A DNA stretch of 64,000 nt. Source: Rotaria socialis (lineage: Eukaryota; Rotifera; Eurotatoria; Philodinida; Philodinidae). The first letter of the stretch is position 1. Every line of letters begins with the position of its first letter. Positions 11,999 through 24,390 of the stretch are shown here, in pieces. The notes beneath the pieces were generated by a model. That model ran no database searches. It had not been told where the DNA came from and worked only from the letters and a program-made list of their open reading frames with translations. The position numbers and the translations under genes are program-made. Where the stretch lies: positions 90,042 through 154,041 of the forward strand of contig CAJNYU010000039.1 of the NCBI GenBank assembly GCA_905331475.1. Direction: 5' to 3'.

Positions 11999-14597
11999 TG
12001 TTGTTGGGCAAAGTTGATTTTAATTCTATGCGCACTGTTTATAACACATGTAATTATACGATATGAAATTTACAGAAAATCGACATTTTGTATCTAGCTT
12101 CAATTAAAACTTTTGACACCGAAGAAATTTCACAATCTAAATACATTCGAAATCAATCATGAGAAACAACAGGAGAGAAAGAAAAAAAAAACATTATGTA
12201 TTCTATTATAATAAATTACTAACTTTCTGGTATATATTTCATTTTTATATGAATAAAAAACGCCGTGCAAGTTCGCGTTACTTTACAAATCTTATGAATT
12301 ATCATTTGCCTACTTGTGAACTGCAAGTAACTCAAATGAAGTATCTCAGGTCATCGAAAGATTTCTAGTAAGTGCAATTATCTACAATAAAAATTAGCCT
12401 AAGATGTAAAAACAATAGTAAAATATATGCAATCTGTATTTCTTCATAGATGTGGCTCTAGGAAAAAAATTCTCTCATATTTCGCATCAATGTTACTTCC
12501 TTCTTTTTCAAACATTTATAATCAGAGCGTCAAGATAAAAGAAAAGGGAGACAATCTGAATATAATCCGTACTTTTTAAATGCATATATGCCTATGAACA
12601 GCACGCCTTGAAATTTCGATCCTTAGTTATGTTCGTTAAACGCGTTTCCTTTTGATAATTTTGACGTTAACTAAAAGGATAAGTTTCCATATTTTATAAC
12701 CGGTATACAATTTTTTCTCTAAGAACATCGAAAAGAAAAATGAATCATGACAATACGTATAGATTTATTTATCTTGTAATTTCTATATCGATTGATTAAA
12801 TAAATCTTTTAAAATAACAGTTGATTATCTTATAAAACAACATTCTTCAGAACGAGTGGTTTGTTAAATATTTAAAATATTTAAACATAACATCTTACCT
12901 AATAGCAATCCTGCATGGAAATTTTTAAATCCAAAACGAAAACCATGAGCCATTTTCGTGAACATTCTTTGCAATATCAGTCACAGGAAATCAACGTAAC
13001 TTTTTAGTATTAATCAAATAAATGTTAACCACACCCGCACTCCACGCTCATGAGAGAGACTGCAAATATGGATAGTTCAGTCAAAGAAAAATTTTCAATC
13101 CGATCCACAACGATATTAAGTATTTTTTTGTATTAACTAATTCTTATGTTAGTTTTTATCATTGTTAATCTACTATCATATTAGCATGACATCAGAATTA
13201 TCAAATGAGTCAATACAGAAAAAAGTGCATTCTTTGAACGAATGTTTCTTTTTATGGAAACAAATTAAATAAAGTTACAAAGAGGAAAACCTATTTTATC
13301 AGTCGGCATAAGACTAATCATTCCGAAACGTGTTTAAAAAGCAATTGTGAAGATCAAGCTGTTTGCTGATATTTATAAACTCATGGAGTGTGCGGAATTA
13401 TGTTCAGGCTGCTTTTTTTCCATCCCTTATGGTGTACTCATGCATTTCTGATCAATAAAGTGCTCTTCGCAGAGTTATGCATGTCGAAAAATGTCAGGAT
13501 CAAACATTTGCTGTGTTACTTTGGCATTTTACTTAATCTACTAACAGATACTCAATTATCTATTGATTATCAAACTGTTTCTATAAAGCTTGCATTGTAC
13601 GCATTCAGGAAGACTGTAGAAAGTGAAATAAAAACAGCATCAGTACTAATAAAATGTTTACAGGATAGTAGCAATAGACAAGTTTTAACATGCACACTTT
13701 TTGTCTCAGAGTTTGATCTGTAAGAAATAAAGAGCTCAGAAACCATAATTATTTTTCTTATAGTGAAAAGATGTTCTCATATTTTTAAGAAATTTATTGT
13801 ACTGAATATGTCATCGCCATTAACTTGTGTAATGTAATTTCAGAAATGAAATAAAGCGTGGTAAAACAAAACGAAATATTTTATTATGATATTTGTTGTC
13901 ACTAAATTAGAAATAATAGTTGCACGACCTTACATTCATACTTGTTTTGCTCCAATTCCTAGAGGTTTAACAACTATTTATTATGATCGAAAAGAAATGA
14001 CCCATTTATATCACATCAGAACTATGTGACTCTATGCCTCTGTACTTGTGACAATAACATAATATGCTACTAAACTAGATTTTATTAGATACTCATTATG
14101 TGTTACACATTTTTCTCAAAATTAGAAACAACTATCTTAACAAAACCTCATATGAAATATTTGCAAACACTAGATTCCGTTTTTTTTATAGAAAATACGT
14201 TGTGTTGCTTTTGACTAGGATGTGTAGCGTGTCATCATACCTATTGTGAACTTCGAATTTATTAAATCATAATGTCATAGGAAATATCGTGATACTTCTG
14301 TCTATTATAAAGATGAGGGAGCAATGAAGCATATACATATCCATATACTGTCGACGGCGGCAGAACGATTTCAATCTAGGGAGTCTCAAACTTCTTGCCA
14401 GAGGATGAGAATGATGAGAGGTGAAATTAAGAACAAAAAAATCTAGTACTAATAGGTGGTCTGTTGATAATTTATTTCTGATTCTACTTCTCTCAAAACT
14501 TGTAAAATAATGAAAAATATTACTGTAATATTTGTTTTTCAGAAAATGATCAATAATAACACAGAAATCCTATAACGGCCTGGTCAGGCATCAGTCA
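11999..14597. other. Intergenic, no supportable gene
   Basis: A 111-codon plus frame at 13388-13723 starts with a hydrophobic run and has many Leu/Ile residues, but no motif or homology was recognised. The rest is AT-rich. Confidence 0.45.
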
Positions 14598-14887
14598 CCC
14601 AGGTCTAACAGTACGGTCCGTATGCTGTCGTTTACGGTTACTTTACGACTATTTTACGGGCGAAAGTTTGCCGTAATATCTGGCGCAGTAATACGGACCG
14701 TATGATCATGAGAGTACGGAACATAAACAGCCGTAAACTATGAAAATTCAGTCCCGTTTGGGGTGCCGTATTACTGTGTCAGGTATTACGGGCAAATACG
14801 GCCTATTTACTGCCGTAAATACACCGTCTTGGCATCGTTTACCGTCGATAAACAGACAGTAAACGAGTTCGTTTTGATCAACCTGGG
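14598..14887. mobile_element. CCCAGG-ended element filled with TACGG words, copy 1
   Basis: Begins CCCAGGTC and ends with CCTGGG at 14882-14887, giving short inverted ends. The 290-bp interior is dense in TACGG/CCGTA and TTTACGG/CCGTAAA words on both strands, so it can fold into many local stems. The island at 59474-59758 has matching ends, almost the same length (285 bp) and the same vocabulary. No reading frame of a transposase is present, and no clear target-site duplication. Confidence 0.6.
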
Positions 14888-15251
14888 GACCCTTGCGTGG
14901 CGAAGGTTCGAATTTTTTCTCGAATCAATCAAATGTGGAAAATACTTGTTTCACGCAGCCTTTTGCGCTGATTACGAATCTCTGCTCAAAAATAATTTAC
15001 AGCCACATTATCATGATGAGAATCCAAAATTTAAAATATTTCTCCTTTAAATTTGATTTCTAACTTATGAATTTTTCTTAGAAATCCTGAAAACTACCTT
15101 ATCGGATAGAGAATCGAATTCTCTATAAATCCCAACCTTTGCTCCTTTCTTTGGGTGAAAATGGCTTTTTTTTATATTTTGAAAAAATATTTAGGCTGCT
15201 TTGTTGCCAGAAGCTTTATACTCGGTTAATCTAATTTTGAAATATTATTTT

Positions 15252-15446
15252 TGGCTGTAATAGAATTGGCCGAAAGAAAAAATGTCGAAAGTGCTGTGAA
15301 TCGAGTTTGAGCATACGTTGTCCATTTAAAAGTACAATGATGAATGCTTCTACAGATTGTTCATATAGGATTGTTGAAAAACTGGGTTTATACTCTATCT
15401 ATAGCATTTTCGATATTTTTTCTTTCGGCCAATTTTATTACAACCG
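15252..15446. mobile_element. Short MITE with GGCCGAAAG terminal inverted repeats
   Basis: Left end GGCTGTAATAGAATTGGCC followed by GAAAGAAAAAATGTCGAAAGTGCT. The right end, read in complement, is GGTTGTAATAAAATTGGCC followed by the same words. The terminal repeats are over 40 bp long. The family resembles the element inserted at 47314-47955 (GGTTG, GTAGAAAGGCCGAAAG). No matching flanking duplication was found. Confidence 0.6.
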
Positions 15447-15528
15447 AAAAAATAAACACGAAACTGTTCCCAGAAAAATTTGGAAATTCTGTAACGGTCA
15501 CTAATTGTTTTCTTTCGCTGCCCGGCAA

Positions 15529-15789
15529 CTAGTCCAAGAGCAAGTCTAGCACAGTTTCTGTAGCTTCAACAGTGGGGTCTAATTTGGTAATTGCACGATC
15601 ATTTCGAAAGTAATCTGAGACAGAATAATTCGCAATTTCGACATACACCCGAAAAACATTTCCATATTTTGAAGTTCCGCAATGCTCAGTATTTTCTGAA
15701 TGACTATGCTGTGGTTGAAAGAAACTCAATGTAATTTTTACTGATAATAGTTCTAAAGGATCTCTATCTATGTTGAAATTTTCAGACAA
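15529..15789 (-). pseudogene. Orphan coding fragment, unrecognised
   Basis: About 86-94 codons, open through to TAG. The sequence is protein-like, with balanced composition and an SKYGNVFRVYVEIANYSVSD stretch. The first dozen codons (around LSENFN) are duplicated in inverted orientation at 16006-16054, directly against an ambiguous base. This suggests the full gene is truncated here by a rearrangement or an assembly join. No family was recognised. It could equally be one exon of an intact gene whose neighbours are lost at the junction. Confidence 0.35.
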
Positions 15790-16055
15790 TTTGCTTTCAA
15801 TAGCGAGAAATTACAAACATCGCAATGTAAAAAAATGAAATTCCGTAGTGCATGGCCACGCCGAAAACGAATTTCAGGAGAGTAGAACAAACAAAAATAA
15901 AGATAAAAGCACTAAATACAACCAAAAAAAACATTTTCTACTGATCACCCTAACATGCATTTTAAAAATTCATGCGATACTTGTCACCAATCAAGATTCT
16001 GCGTTGTTTGTAATTTCTCGCTATTGAAAGCAAATTGTCTGAAAATTTCAACATN
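15770..16055. repeat. 49-bp inverted repeat ending at an ambiguous base (N)
   Basis: 15770-15818 is repeated as its reverse complement at 16006-16054, and base 16055 is N. The arms are near-identical. A perfect arm that stops exactly at an N is more typical of a contig join or collapsed palindrome than of a mobile element. Confidence 0.8.
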
Positions 16056-16199
16056 CCTGGGGGGGTTAGTTTTTTTTTATCATTTTGTTAATCTTCATGA
16101 GCAATAGACTAACTATTAAAAAACAATCGATCGAAATTTTGTCAATTGTATCTACATTAAAGATGCGATGTACAACTGTTTTTCAAATTAAATGAGCCT

Positions 16200-16283
16200 C
16201 CCCAAGCCTACTGGGTTCGCCGCCTATGGTATGATCCTTGTCAGAATCCGACAGGATCCTACTGTCTGAATGATTCTCCTGGG
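16200..16283. mobile_element. Partial CCCAGG-ended element, GGATTC type
   Basis: Ends with CCTGGG at 16278-16283. Its complement, CCCAGGAGAATCATTC, matches the end of the element at 58625. The interior has GATCCTTGTCAGAATCCGAC and related words. Only one good end is visible, so this looks like a truncated copy. Confidence 0.45.
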
Positions 16284-16658
16284 TTTTAAAATAATCACTT
16301 CAAACTCTCTGTGCCATGAAGTTACGCACTATTTATTTTAACCATGTTCAATTATTCAAGAATATATCACGTTTTATATTTTTCACATTTATTTTCTTTA
16401 CGACATAGTCAAAAGTTGATAGAAGCTGGCGCTTTATCGTTTTTCTTTCTCTTTTTTTCTGTGATTATTTTGTTGTCATTAGAGAACGTCACGTTTTCTT
16501 TTGTCACCACGGTTGTTCTTCTTCGTCTCTATAGTAGATGAGGATTTTTGTTCTCTTATCAACAAGAATTTTTCTTGCTATTTGCTTACTTGTATCGATA
16601 ACGATAACTGTTTCGTTGCTATTCATATAAAATCACATCTGAAATTTAAATCGGAAAG

Positions 16659-19600
16659 ATGGACAAGTTTATTAGAGAATTGACACATGATGATGAACTA
16701 TTTGAAAAGCAATGGCCTGCTACATTTGATCAATTACGAAAACTATACAACGAATACGACGAGAAAAATATCGATATGTCTAATGTCAAAGTGAAAATTT
16801 TGGATGCTCTCATTGATTATGCGTTTGCAGAATCGAGTAATCACCGTGAACCGATTTCTGTCAAATTTACGTTCATCGACAACGTTGCTAAAACCTTAAC
16901 TGATGATCCACTACCACCACTCGATGAAATGGTTCGTATTTTGCGACGTATTCTCGATACAAACAATCTATTCAATAAGTGGTATCTAGCCTGCATTGCA
17001 GTACTTCACTATAAACTTAAAATATTTGAACGTTTATCATCGACAAAATCAAGCGATTTAATCGAATCGATTTTTCAAAGTTTAGAAAAGCAGTCATTTT
17101 CAAATGAACAAACAGATAGTGCAACACAAGAGAAGTGGCGAAATTTTCTATCACGAGAAATGTTTTCAGCATTGTTGACGGATACCAATGAATTAAATAT
17201 TGAAGAAACCATGCTTGTAATGCGACCTGCTTATCAACAACTTTTTCGGCAAGTCAAATAGATTTCGCCACAGTCTGTATGAAGATTTAAAGTCAACAAG
17301 AAAAATTATAAGTAGACTGTGGGCGTAAACTAACATAATAATTTACCTATACATTCACACCCTACTTTGAAATATATATTGATCCTCAAGTTTTATTTTG
17401 TATGAGAACTTAAAACATATTGACACATTCTATCTAATGCAGTACATTTAATTTTAATTGTTCTATTCTAAAGGTATGCTGCTCGAATGAGTCACCAATC
17501 ACGGATCTGGTCGGACGTGGTATCAAAATTAGCACGACAATTACCAACAGTATTCGATAAATATCAAAATCCAAGCGATACTCGAATCGATCTAGTCGAA
17601 TGTGTAAAAGAACCGATTTCAAATGACTATGTTGCTCTACTTGTAAAATCTTACCAAAAAAATGTTCAACTGTTCAAAATGAATTCATCAGAAATTCCGA
17701 TTGTGATCGAAAAACTTCTATTGATCAGTGAAATAGATAGAGCACACGATTTTCTCTATAAAATCATTATCGAGCATTTCGATTCTGCCACGGATATAAT
17801 TGAGCCTTTAATACGTATGTTAATGCGCACATGTCCTATGGTTAACATGGATCGTCGGAATGAATTATGTAAACAAGTTATATCATCGCTTGTCCGTAAA
17901 TTGGGCGATAGTAAATGTAACAAAAAATTGGCACCACTTTTTTTCGATTTTATTCTTGTAACACTCGATTTGCATGTCATGGAGGCACCTAAGTGTGCTG
18001 AGCGTTTACTTAAAAAACCTGAATTCTATCCATGGAAAGAACTAGCACCGAAATTCAAAGATCTCGTTCGGTCATGCGTTGCCTACGATACATTCGAAAT
18101 TAAAACCTATTTTAGTGATCTTGACTCACTTAGCGAGATTCTTGAACTGGTCGCCAATAGAGCTAAAGCAAACGCTCCCATTTTTCGAGCAACCCATCAT
18201 GAAGCACTAGAAGCAATATATCGTTGGTCGACAGCATCAACCGATAATACTAGTACGAAGATACGGTGCGCACATGTTTGCAAGATGGGAGGACAACTAT
18301 TACAACTCATAGATCAAAAACAAGTTACTGCCGACATTTGCTCTCGATTAATTAAAGCACTTGAACAGAGAGTTATCGATAATGAAGATGAAGAATGGTC
18401 AGAAGAAACCAATCAAACGATGAACTCATTCTTCATAGTAAGAAAACCTTAGGAAATTATTTGACGAATGTTTGTTGCATTTTAGAAACTGGCAGGACAA
18501 GTAGGAACTTATATTGAAGTTCTTAAAAATTTACCATATGAAGTTCATGGTCAATTGGCTTCATTTATTTTAACTGCACTTAAACGTCCACATCAGAATG
18601 AAAATGGACAAATGTCATTCGAATATAGTGCAGCGATGGCTGTTTGGTTTAAAATTGCACAGTTTTTAAATAATACAGCCGATGCTCGCCTGTATGAACC
18701 CTGCCTAAAACAATTACGATCGCTTGCATGTGACGACGAGGAAACGAAAGCTTTTGATTGGTCGACTACATTTTGGAGTATTGCAGGTATGAAAATACCG
18801 GATATGGCTGCTGATCATGTTGAAGAATTTCTAAGTGATTTGATTGATCGAAAACAAACACATATGATGGCTCTACTTCCAGTAAGTGTTTATTTTTGTT
18901 TAGATAGTCTGCATGAAAATGTACTTGAACAATAACAGATGAGCATAACTGACAAAAATAATGCAGACAGCTTAAAGAGAAAAGATTCCATACGTACAAA
19001 AATATTGACGCCTGCATCATCTCGATACAGCTTAGAAATTTCTTGAATGATGTTTCCTTTTTCGTTTCAATAGTTAAATTTGATCACTAACTAAAAGTTG
19101 AATGCTATTGGGCAATACTATTTCGTTGTAATTCATATTTGTTTAAGCAAAATATACGTTTGAACACCTACGTATCGAGAAGCGTGTATAAAATTTAGTA
19201 CAATAAATATCTTGAATTAGACATTTTTAACCATTTTATCAAAGAATTGAATTTACAATAAAACATTCGTAGCACATATCTCCTGAAAACTATTGACGAC
19301 ATAATCTTTCCAAAAACAAAATTCATATGATCAGGCAATTGATGAGAAATTGATTGAATGTAAAGTATACTTTTCAAATTGTACAAACCTCAATTGAGCA
19401 TCTTCTTTCAATTGAAAATAACTCAGACACATTGAAAAACACTTCTCGCAAGTCATGCAGTCATTACTTACCGAGAATATCTGATTCTCCGAATAATCAT
19501 GTAAATGGTATTGAACAGCTAATAATATTTTTCATATCCAGATATCAACTTTTATCTCACTTTTCAGACGCTCTACTCTAAACGTCCTGATCCTTATCAC

Positions 19601-22213
19601 GCTCGATTAGACGAATTAATCGATGGCATGTTTTCTGGAGATATTTCATATGTATCATCATTGGGACACCTCTTTTGGGCCATTACCAAAGAACATCCTG
19701 AATTAATTACAGAAAAACAAGTCAATCATATATTTGCTTCACTCAAGGATTATAATGGTACTTCCCACGAACTGCATCTTATTTTTCAAGGGCTCGGTTT
19801 CGTGGCAAATGCCCAACCGCATTTATTTCACAACCATCAAGATGTACTCTTGCGTTTTATTCTTGAACAACAAAATCTATCAGCGTACACATGTCTTCAA
19901 CACTACTTAGTTGCGTCAACTATTGTCGATGGTGAAAAACGAGCCAATGAAGCACTTACATTGTTCATTGATCTTCTGAAACGTGATTCCGGTATTGCAA
20001 ATGATATTCGAAAACAAATTTTCTATGCATGTCAATCGATTGGTATCATTAATAAGCAAGCACTTGAAGCTAAGAAAGCAGATTTCGAAGCATTTAACTC
20101 GCAACCAGAATGCCGCACATTACTCGATTTTATTAATGGAAATAAAATGAGTGAAGAAAATCAAGCAGCAATAAGTCGAAATCGTGAAGAAATCGCACAA
20201 GTGGAGAAACGTGTCGTTAAAACTGAGAAAAATGTCAACATGGTAACAAAAGTGGTTCAACGACAAGAACTGAAGGTAAAGTTTCTGTTCATCATAGAAT
20301 ATATATTAAAAAAGCAAAATGACAAAGCTCTAATACCCAAACGTATAGGATCCATGCAATAAATATTTTCCATTCTTATAGATGCTGAAATATCAACTTG
20401 AGCAACAAGGATCCGATGCAGAATTCGCGGATCTATCGACGAGCAGTGAAACTAATCCTAGCACTAAGGATGTTGCTATTGCATGGATTGATCGTATTGA
20501 CTCGTCCCTTGATACTATCGTTCTTGAATTGCAAACAGTCAGAGAGGAATTACGCTTGCTTCGTCAACATTTTCTTAATAAATAAATAAATAAATAAATA
20601 AATAAATAGTAATAACATATCAATATATATTTATCTCTATACAGGTCACTAATCTTAGTGCACGTGTTGATTCAGTTGATACACGTTTGAACGATGTTAC
20701 TGAACAAGTGCAGGTACAGGCAAAAGAAATTGAACGAATCGATTTAAAAACATTGAGCTATGTACCAGCTGAATGGGGTCGTCAAGTAAGCAAGTTACTT
20801 AATCAACGTGCAGATAACGATTGGCGTTTACTCGGAAAACGCTTCGGTTATTCGACTAGTGAATTACGACACTGGGCTCTTCAATCCGATCCATCTATGA
20901 GTTTAATAAATGAATGGTTTGTGACACACAAAACTGATGAAGCAACCTATGGATTAGTCAAGATGTTAGATGAAATTGGTCGACAAGATGTAGCGAAAAT
21001 TATTCGAGAAGCAGTTGCAGAAGCCGGCGAACTCATTCCTGATGACATGCCTTTTGAAATCAAACGTCTTCCACCGATCTTTCTTTCGTATCAATGGGGA
21101 TGTCAAAAAGCTGTAACAACATTGAAGACTCATCTTGAAGAAGCTGGTTATTCATGTTGGATGGATATTGGACAAATGGGTGGTGGTGATAAGCTGTTTT
21201 CTAAGATTGATGCTGGTATTCGTGGCGCAAAAGTTGTTATCTGTTGCATAAATTCGGCATATAGTCAATCAGACAATTGCTTACGTGAAGTTCATCTATC
21301 TGTTAGTACCGGTAAACAAATCATTCCTTTACAAATGGAAAAACAAACATGGCCACCTGAAGGTGCTCTCGGTCCAATTATGAGTGAATATTTATTTATT
21401 CGTTTTTATGATCGTAAATCGAATTCGGACAACTATTGGCCTGCAGATCGATTTACTGAACTTCTTGGTCAGATTCGCTATCATGTAGCGCCAGATCCCG
21501 ATATGATTAGTGAACGATATAAGGATTGGTTTGTACCACATGTCGATAATTTGATCTTTCTTCAGCCAACGTCGCACGATAAAAATGGTAAACAAGTCGA
21601 ATTAAAAGATGATACTCCACTCGTCGTTATTCATCCGCAAGTTATGATTTCATATCAATGGGATCGTCAAACTGATATTGTTGCTCTATATAAACGATTG
21701 ACACAATTGGGTTATCGTTGTTGGCTTGATATATTTCAAATGGGCGGTGGTGATTCCTTATTTGAAAAGATCGATGATGGAATTCGTAATGCTAAATGTG
21801 TACTTGCTTGTGTAACTCCGAAATATACGAAATCGATCAATTGTCGACGAGAAATGTCATTAGCCGATGCACTTAGTAAAACGATTGTACCATTACTACT
21901 TGAAGATACAAATACATGGCCACCACCAGGTCCTATGGCACTCGTATTTACCGAAAAGCCGCACATTGATTTTCGTCATCCGAATGAAAATATTCCAGAT
22001 GGACAGGATATTTGGTCATTGAAACAATTCGATCAAGTACTTGCTCGTTTGAAAATAGCCGTCCCCGAAGTGCAAACCGAGAAGCCTCGAAAACATTTGC
22101 TCGATATGAAACGACCGACAACAGCATTAGGACAATCCGAACATAAAAAACGACCAACACGCGTTCAAAGTGCACCAAGTGTTCCACAGAGCCGAGCCTG
22201 TTCTATCATGTAA
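16659..22213 (+). CDS. Helical-repeat / Death / TIR-TIR protein with C-terminal CaaX box
   Basis: Exons: 16659-17248, 17474-18437, 18486-18881, 19568-20275, 20382 to about 20537 (donor unclear), 20645-22213; about 1,460 residues. The first four exons encode an all-helical region reminiscent of armadillo/HEAT repeats. It is followed by a coiled coil (about 20160-20750) and a Death-like domain (about 20759-21020, RLLGKRFGYSTSELRHWAL). Two TIR domains follow (from 21071, IFLSYQW; from 21635, VMISYQW), each with a GYxCWxDIxQMGGGD-type BB loop. Each keeps a Glu (codons at 21287 and 21851) in NCxxE, the position of the catalytic Glu of SARM1's WxxxE. The protein ends CSIM, a CaaX box of the farnesyl type. 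Intron 1 is GC-AG (GCAAGT). By family logic it is a signalling NADase or scaffold at membranes. The NADase role is inference. Confidence 0.85.
20582..20610 (+). repeat. (TAAA)n microsatellite at an exon end
   Basis: About six AAAT/TAAA units follow directly after the codons for LLRQHFLNK in exon 5 of the TIR gene and put an in-frame TAA at 20583-20585. No GT donor of the right phase is present at the repeat. The nearest in-phase candidate is GTCAGA at 20538. Confidence 0.8.
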
Positions 22214-23346
22214 AAACTCACGTTTTGGATTAGTATAATGATTTCATCTGATTTAATATTTCCGACAATCCAAATATTTACCATGAATATAATACTAATT
22301 GATTTTATTTCAGATGTATGCCTTTGAATTGTACAACAATTCAGCTTTATATGTATGCTAACTCTAATGTTATGATGTTTAGAATGATGAAAATGAGCTG
22401 TAATGAATCTCTATCGCAATTTAGTTTCTTGTTCGTCAATGTTTGCTTATCATATTGGATCTGACATTAATTTCTAATTGTGCTTTTAATTCGGTTCTAT
22501 TGTCTGTAACGTGCCTATCCGTTACAATTTTGAATTGGAGATTTTTCTCAAAATATATTATTCTCTTTAAAAATATGATAATGTTGCATTACACAGTCGT
22601 CGAATTTGATGTCAATATATGCGATTGTTCATAGATTTATTCGTTCACCTTTTTTTTCTGACACTTATTAGATTGTGAACATGAAGCATTCAGAAGATGG
22701 ATTTCACAATTCTGTAAGACAAGCTTCTTAATTAATTAATAGCAATGGCGCTTCCAATAGCTTACACATATTCTTTTGATTTCTCGAAATTGTATTTCCT
22801 ATATTTCGGTTAGATTAAATATTGCTAATGAGTCGAAACCAGAAATACTATTGTTTACACGAAGCATAATAAAATATTGGCAATGCTTAACTGCAAGCAA
22901 AACTATCTTTTTATTTCTTAGAAGTTTAAATACAATTACAAAATGCCTTTATTTTTGTAGAATATAATTTGGCGGAATGATTTACGAAATAAAATATATT
23001 AAAATAGCTTTATAGTTCTATTAAATATCTCATTAATATCGTTTAATCTCTACGAAGAATACCTTTCAAGAAACTGTTTTATTCGAAAACAAGAGAGTAA
23101 TAATAAATCTAGTGATAAATATTATCTTAGAATTTTTGTCTCCCTTAAAATGAGCGGGCACATTTTAAATTCAAAATTCACATTTATACTGATTCTTAAC
23201 TCGTGGTAATCGTTAGTTTTCTCTTTTCTCAAACTTGAAGAAACACTTCCATACTATCAGGCCACCGAAAGCACAGTTAGATTTTCTTTTTCTACGAAGA
23301 TTTATCGACTACTTAAAATAATTTCAACTACGATTGTACAGTTCAA
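22214..23346. other. Intergenic, no supportable gene
   Basis: 3' flank of the TIR gene followed by AT-rich DNA. Chance frames only. Confidence 0.5.
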
Positions 23347-24390
23347 TTATAAAAAACATTCATCCTCTAGTCTAGATGAAACACGAGCAACATTTTTTTC
23401 CATATTTCTTAAATCTGAATGATTAGCTGGTAAAGTACGACGAAAGATGTTGACTGTTTCTGTATAATAATATTGTGCTTTTTCATAATTACATTGATCC
23501 TCGTAAATACTAGCCATATTTTCCATTGTCATGATAACATGAGGATGACAAGAATGAAGTGATTTGTTATAGGTTTTTAATGCTAATTCATAATGTTTTA
23601 ATGCTGAATCATTCTCATCAAGGCAAACATACATATTGGCAACATTGTTGTATGATACGTCAATATCAGAATGGCCAACAGGAAGATGTTTCTCACGAAT
23701 ATGCAATGCTATTTTTTATGATACTCCAATGCTTCCGAATATTCTTTTCTCATCTTGATAGACATTACCCATGTTATCAAGACACATTGCTACGTCTGTA
23801 TGTTCTTCACCATGGTTTTTCTTCAAAATTGTCAATGCCTTTTCATATGACTCAATTGCTTTAGTGTGATCGCCTAATCCATGATAAGCAATTGCTATAC
23901 TATTATAAACATTGATCGTATTCACATTGTCTTATTTCATGTTTCGACGAGAGCTGACATCGTGCAATTTTGCATACCACTTCAAACTCAGCTGATAGTT
24001 TTTTTGCTCACTTACTACAATGCCTAGGGCATGATAGCATTCGGAAATATGTGGATGATTACTAGTTAATTGTTTTAAATAAGATTTATAATAGATTTCA
24101 GCTTGATTTAGTTTACCCGTATCTTGCAAGATACCTGAAAAACAGTCCAAATTTGTGTCACCGTTACCTAATTGTCGTTGCATGCGTTCAAAGAGTGATT
24201 GTAATTGTTGATCATTATTCGAACAAAGACTCAAACGAATATTCCAAATTCCATCCTCGTCAAGGTTTGTATCTTTTATTCGAAAAATTGATCCAATCAT
24301 GAAAAGTATTTATTCTTCTTTAGTGAACTCACTGAAGTACGTTATGTCACTGAAAGCTTTAACATTTCTCAATCGAGAATCTGCATCAAT
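23347..24390 (-). pseudogene. Broken ADP-ribosyltransferase-TPR gene (3' half)
   Basis: Read on the minus strand, it starts with the end of a mono-ADP-ribosyltransferase domain (YFSEFTKEE, stop, ILF, then IGSIFRI) and continues into kinesin-light-chain-type TPRs (AYHGLGDHTKAIESYEKAL, NMASIYEDQCNYEKAQYYY). Defects: an in-frame TAA at about 24316-24318, exactly where the catalytic second Glu of the ExE motif should be; an in-frame TAA at 23935-23937; and two frame changes near 23705-23750, both in A-runs. The N-terminal half and the R and S motifs are missing. A hAT-like element at 24391-25193 abuts the break. The intact relative is at 38520-41021. The A-run shifts could be sequencing errors, but the two stops could not. 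Confidence 0.75.

Noticed and set aside
13388-13723. A 111-codon plus-strand frame
   Set aside because: No family recognised, no neighbouring exons, and AT-driven Leu/Ile/Phe composition.
15433-15446. TTATTACAAC, similar to part of the bdelloid spliced leader
   Set aside because: It is the terminal repeat of a MITE and lacks the following leader sequence and donor.
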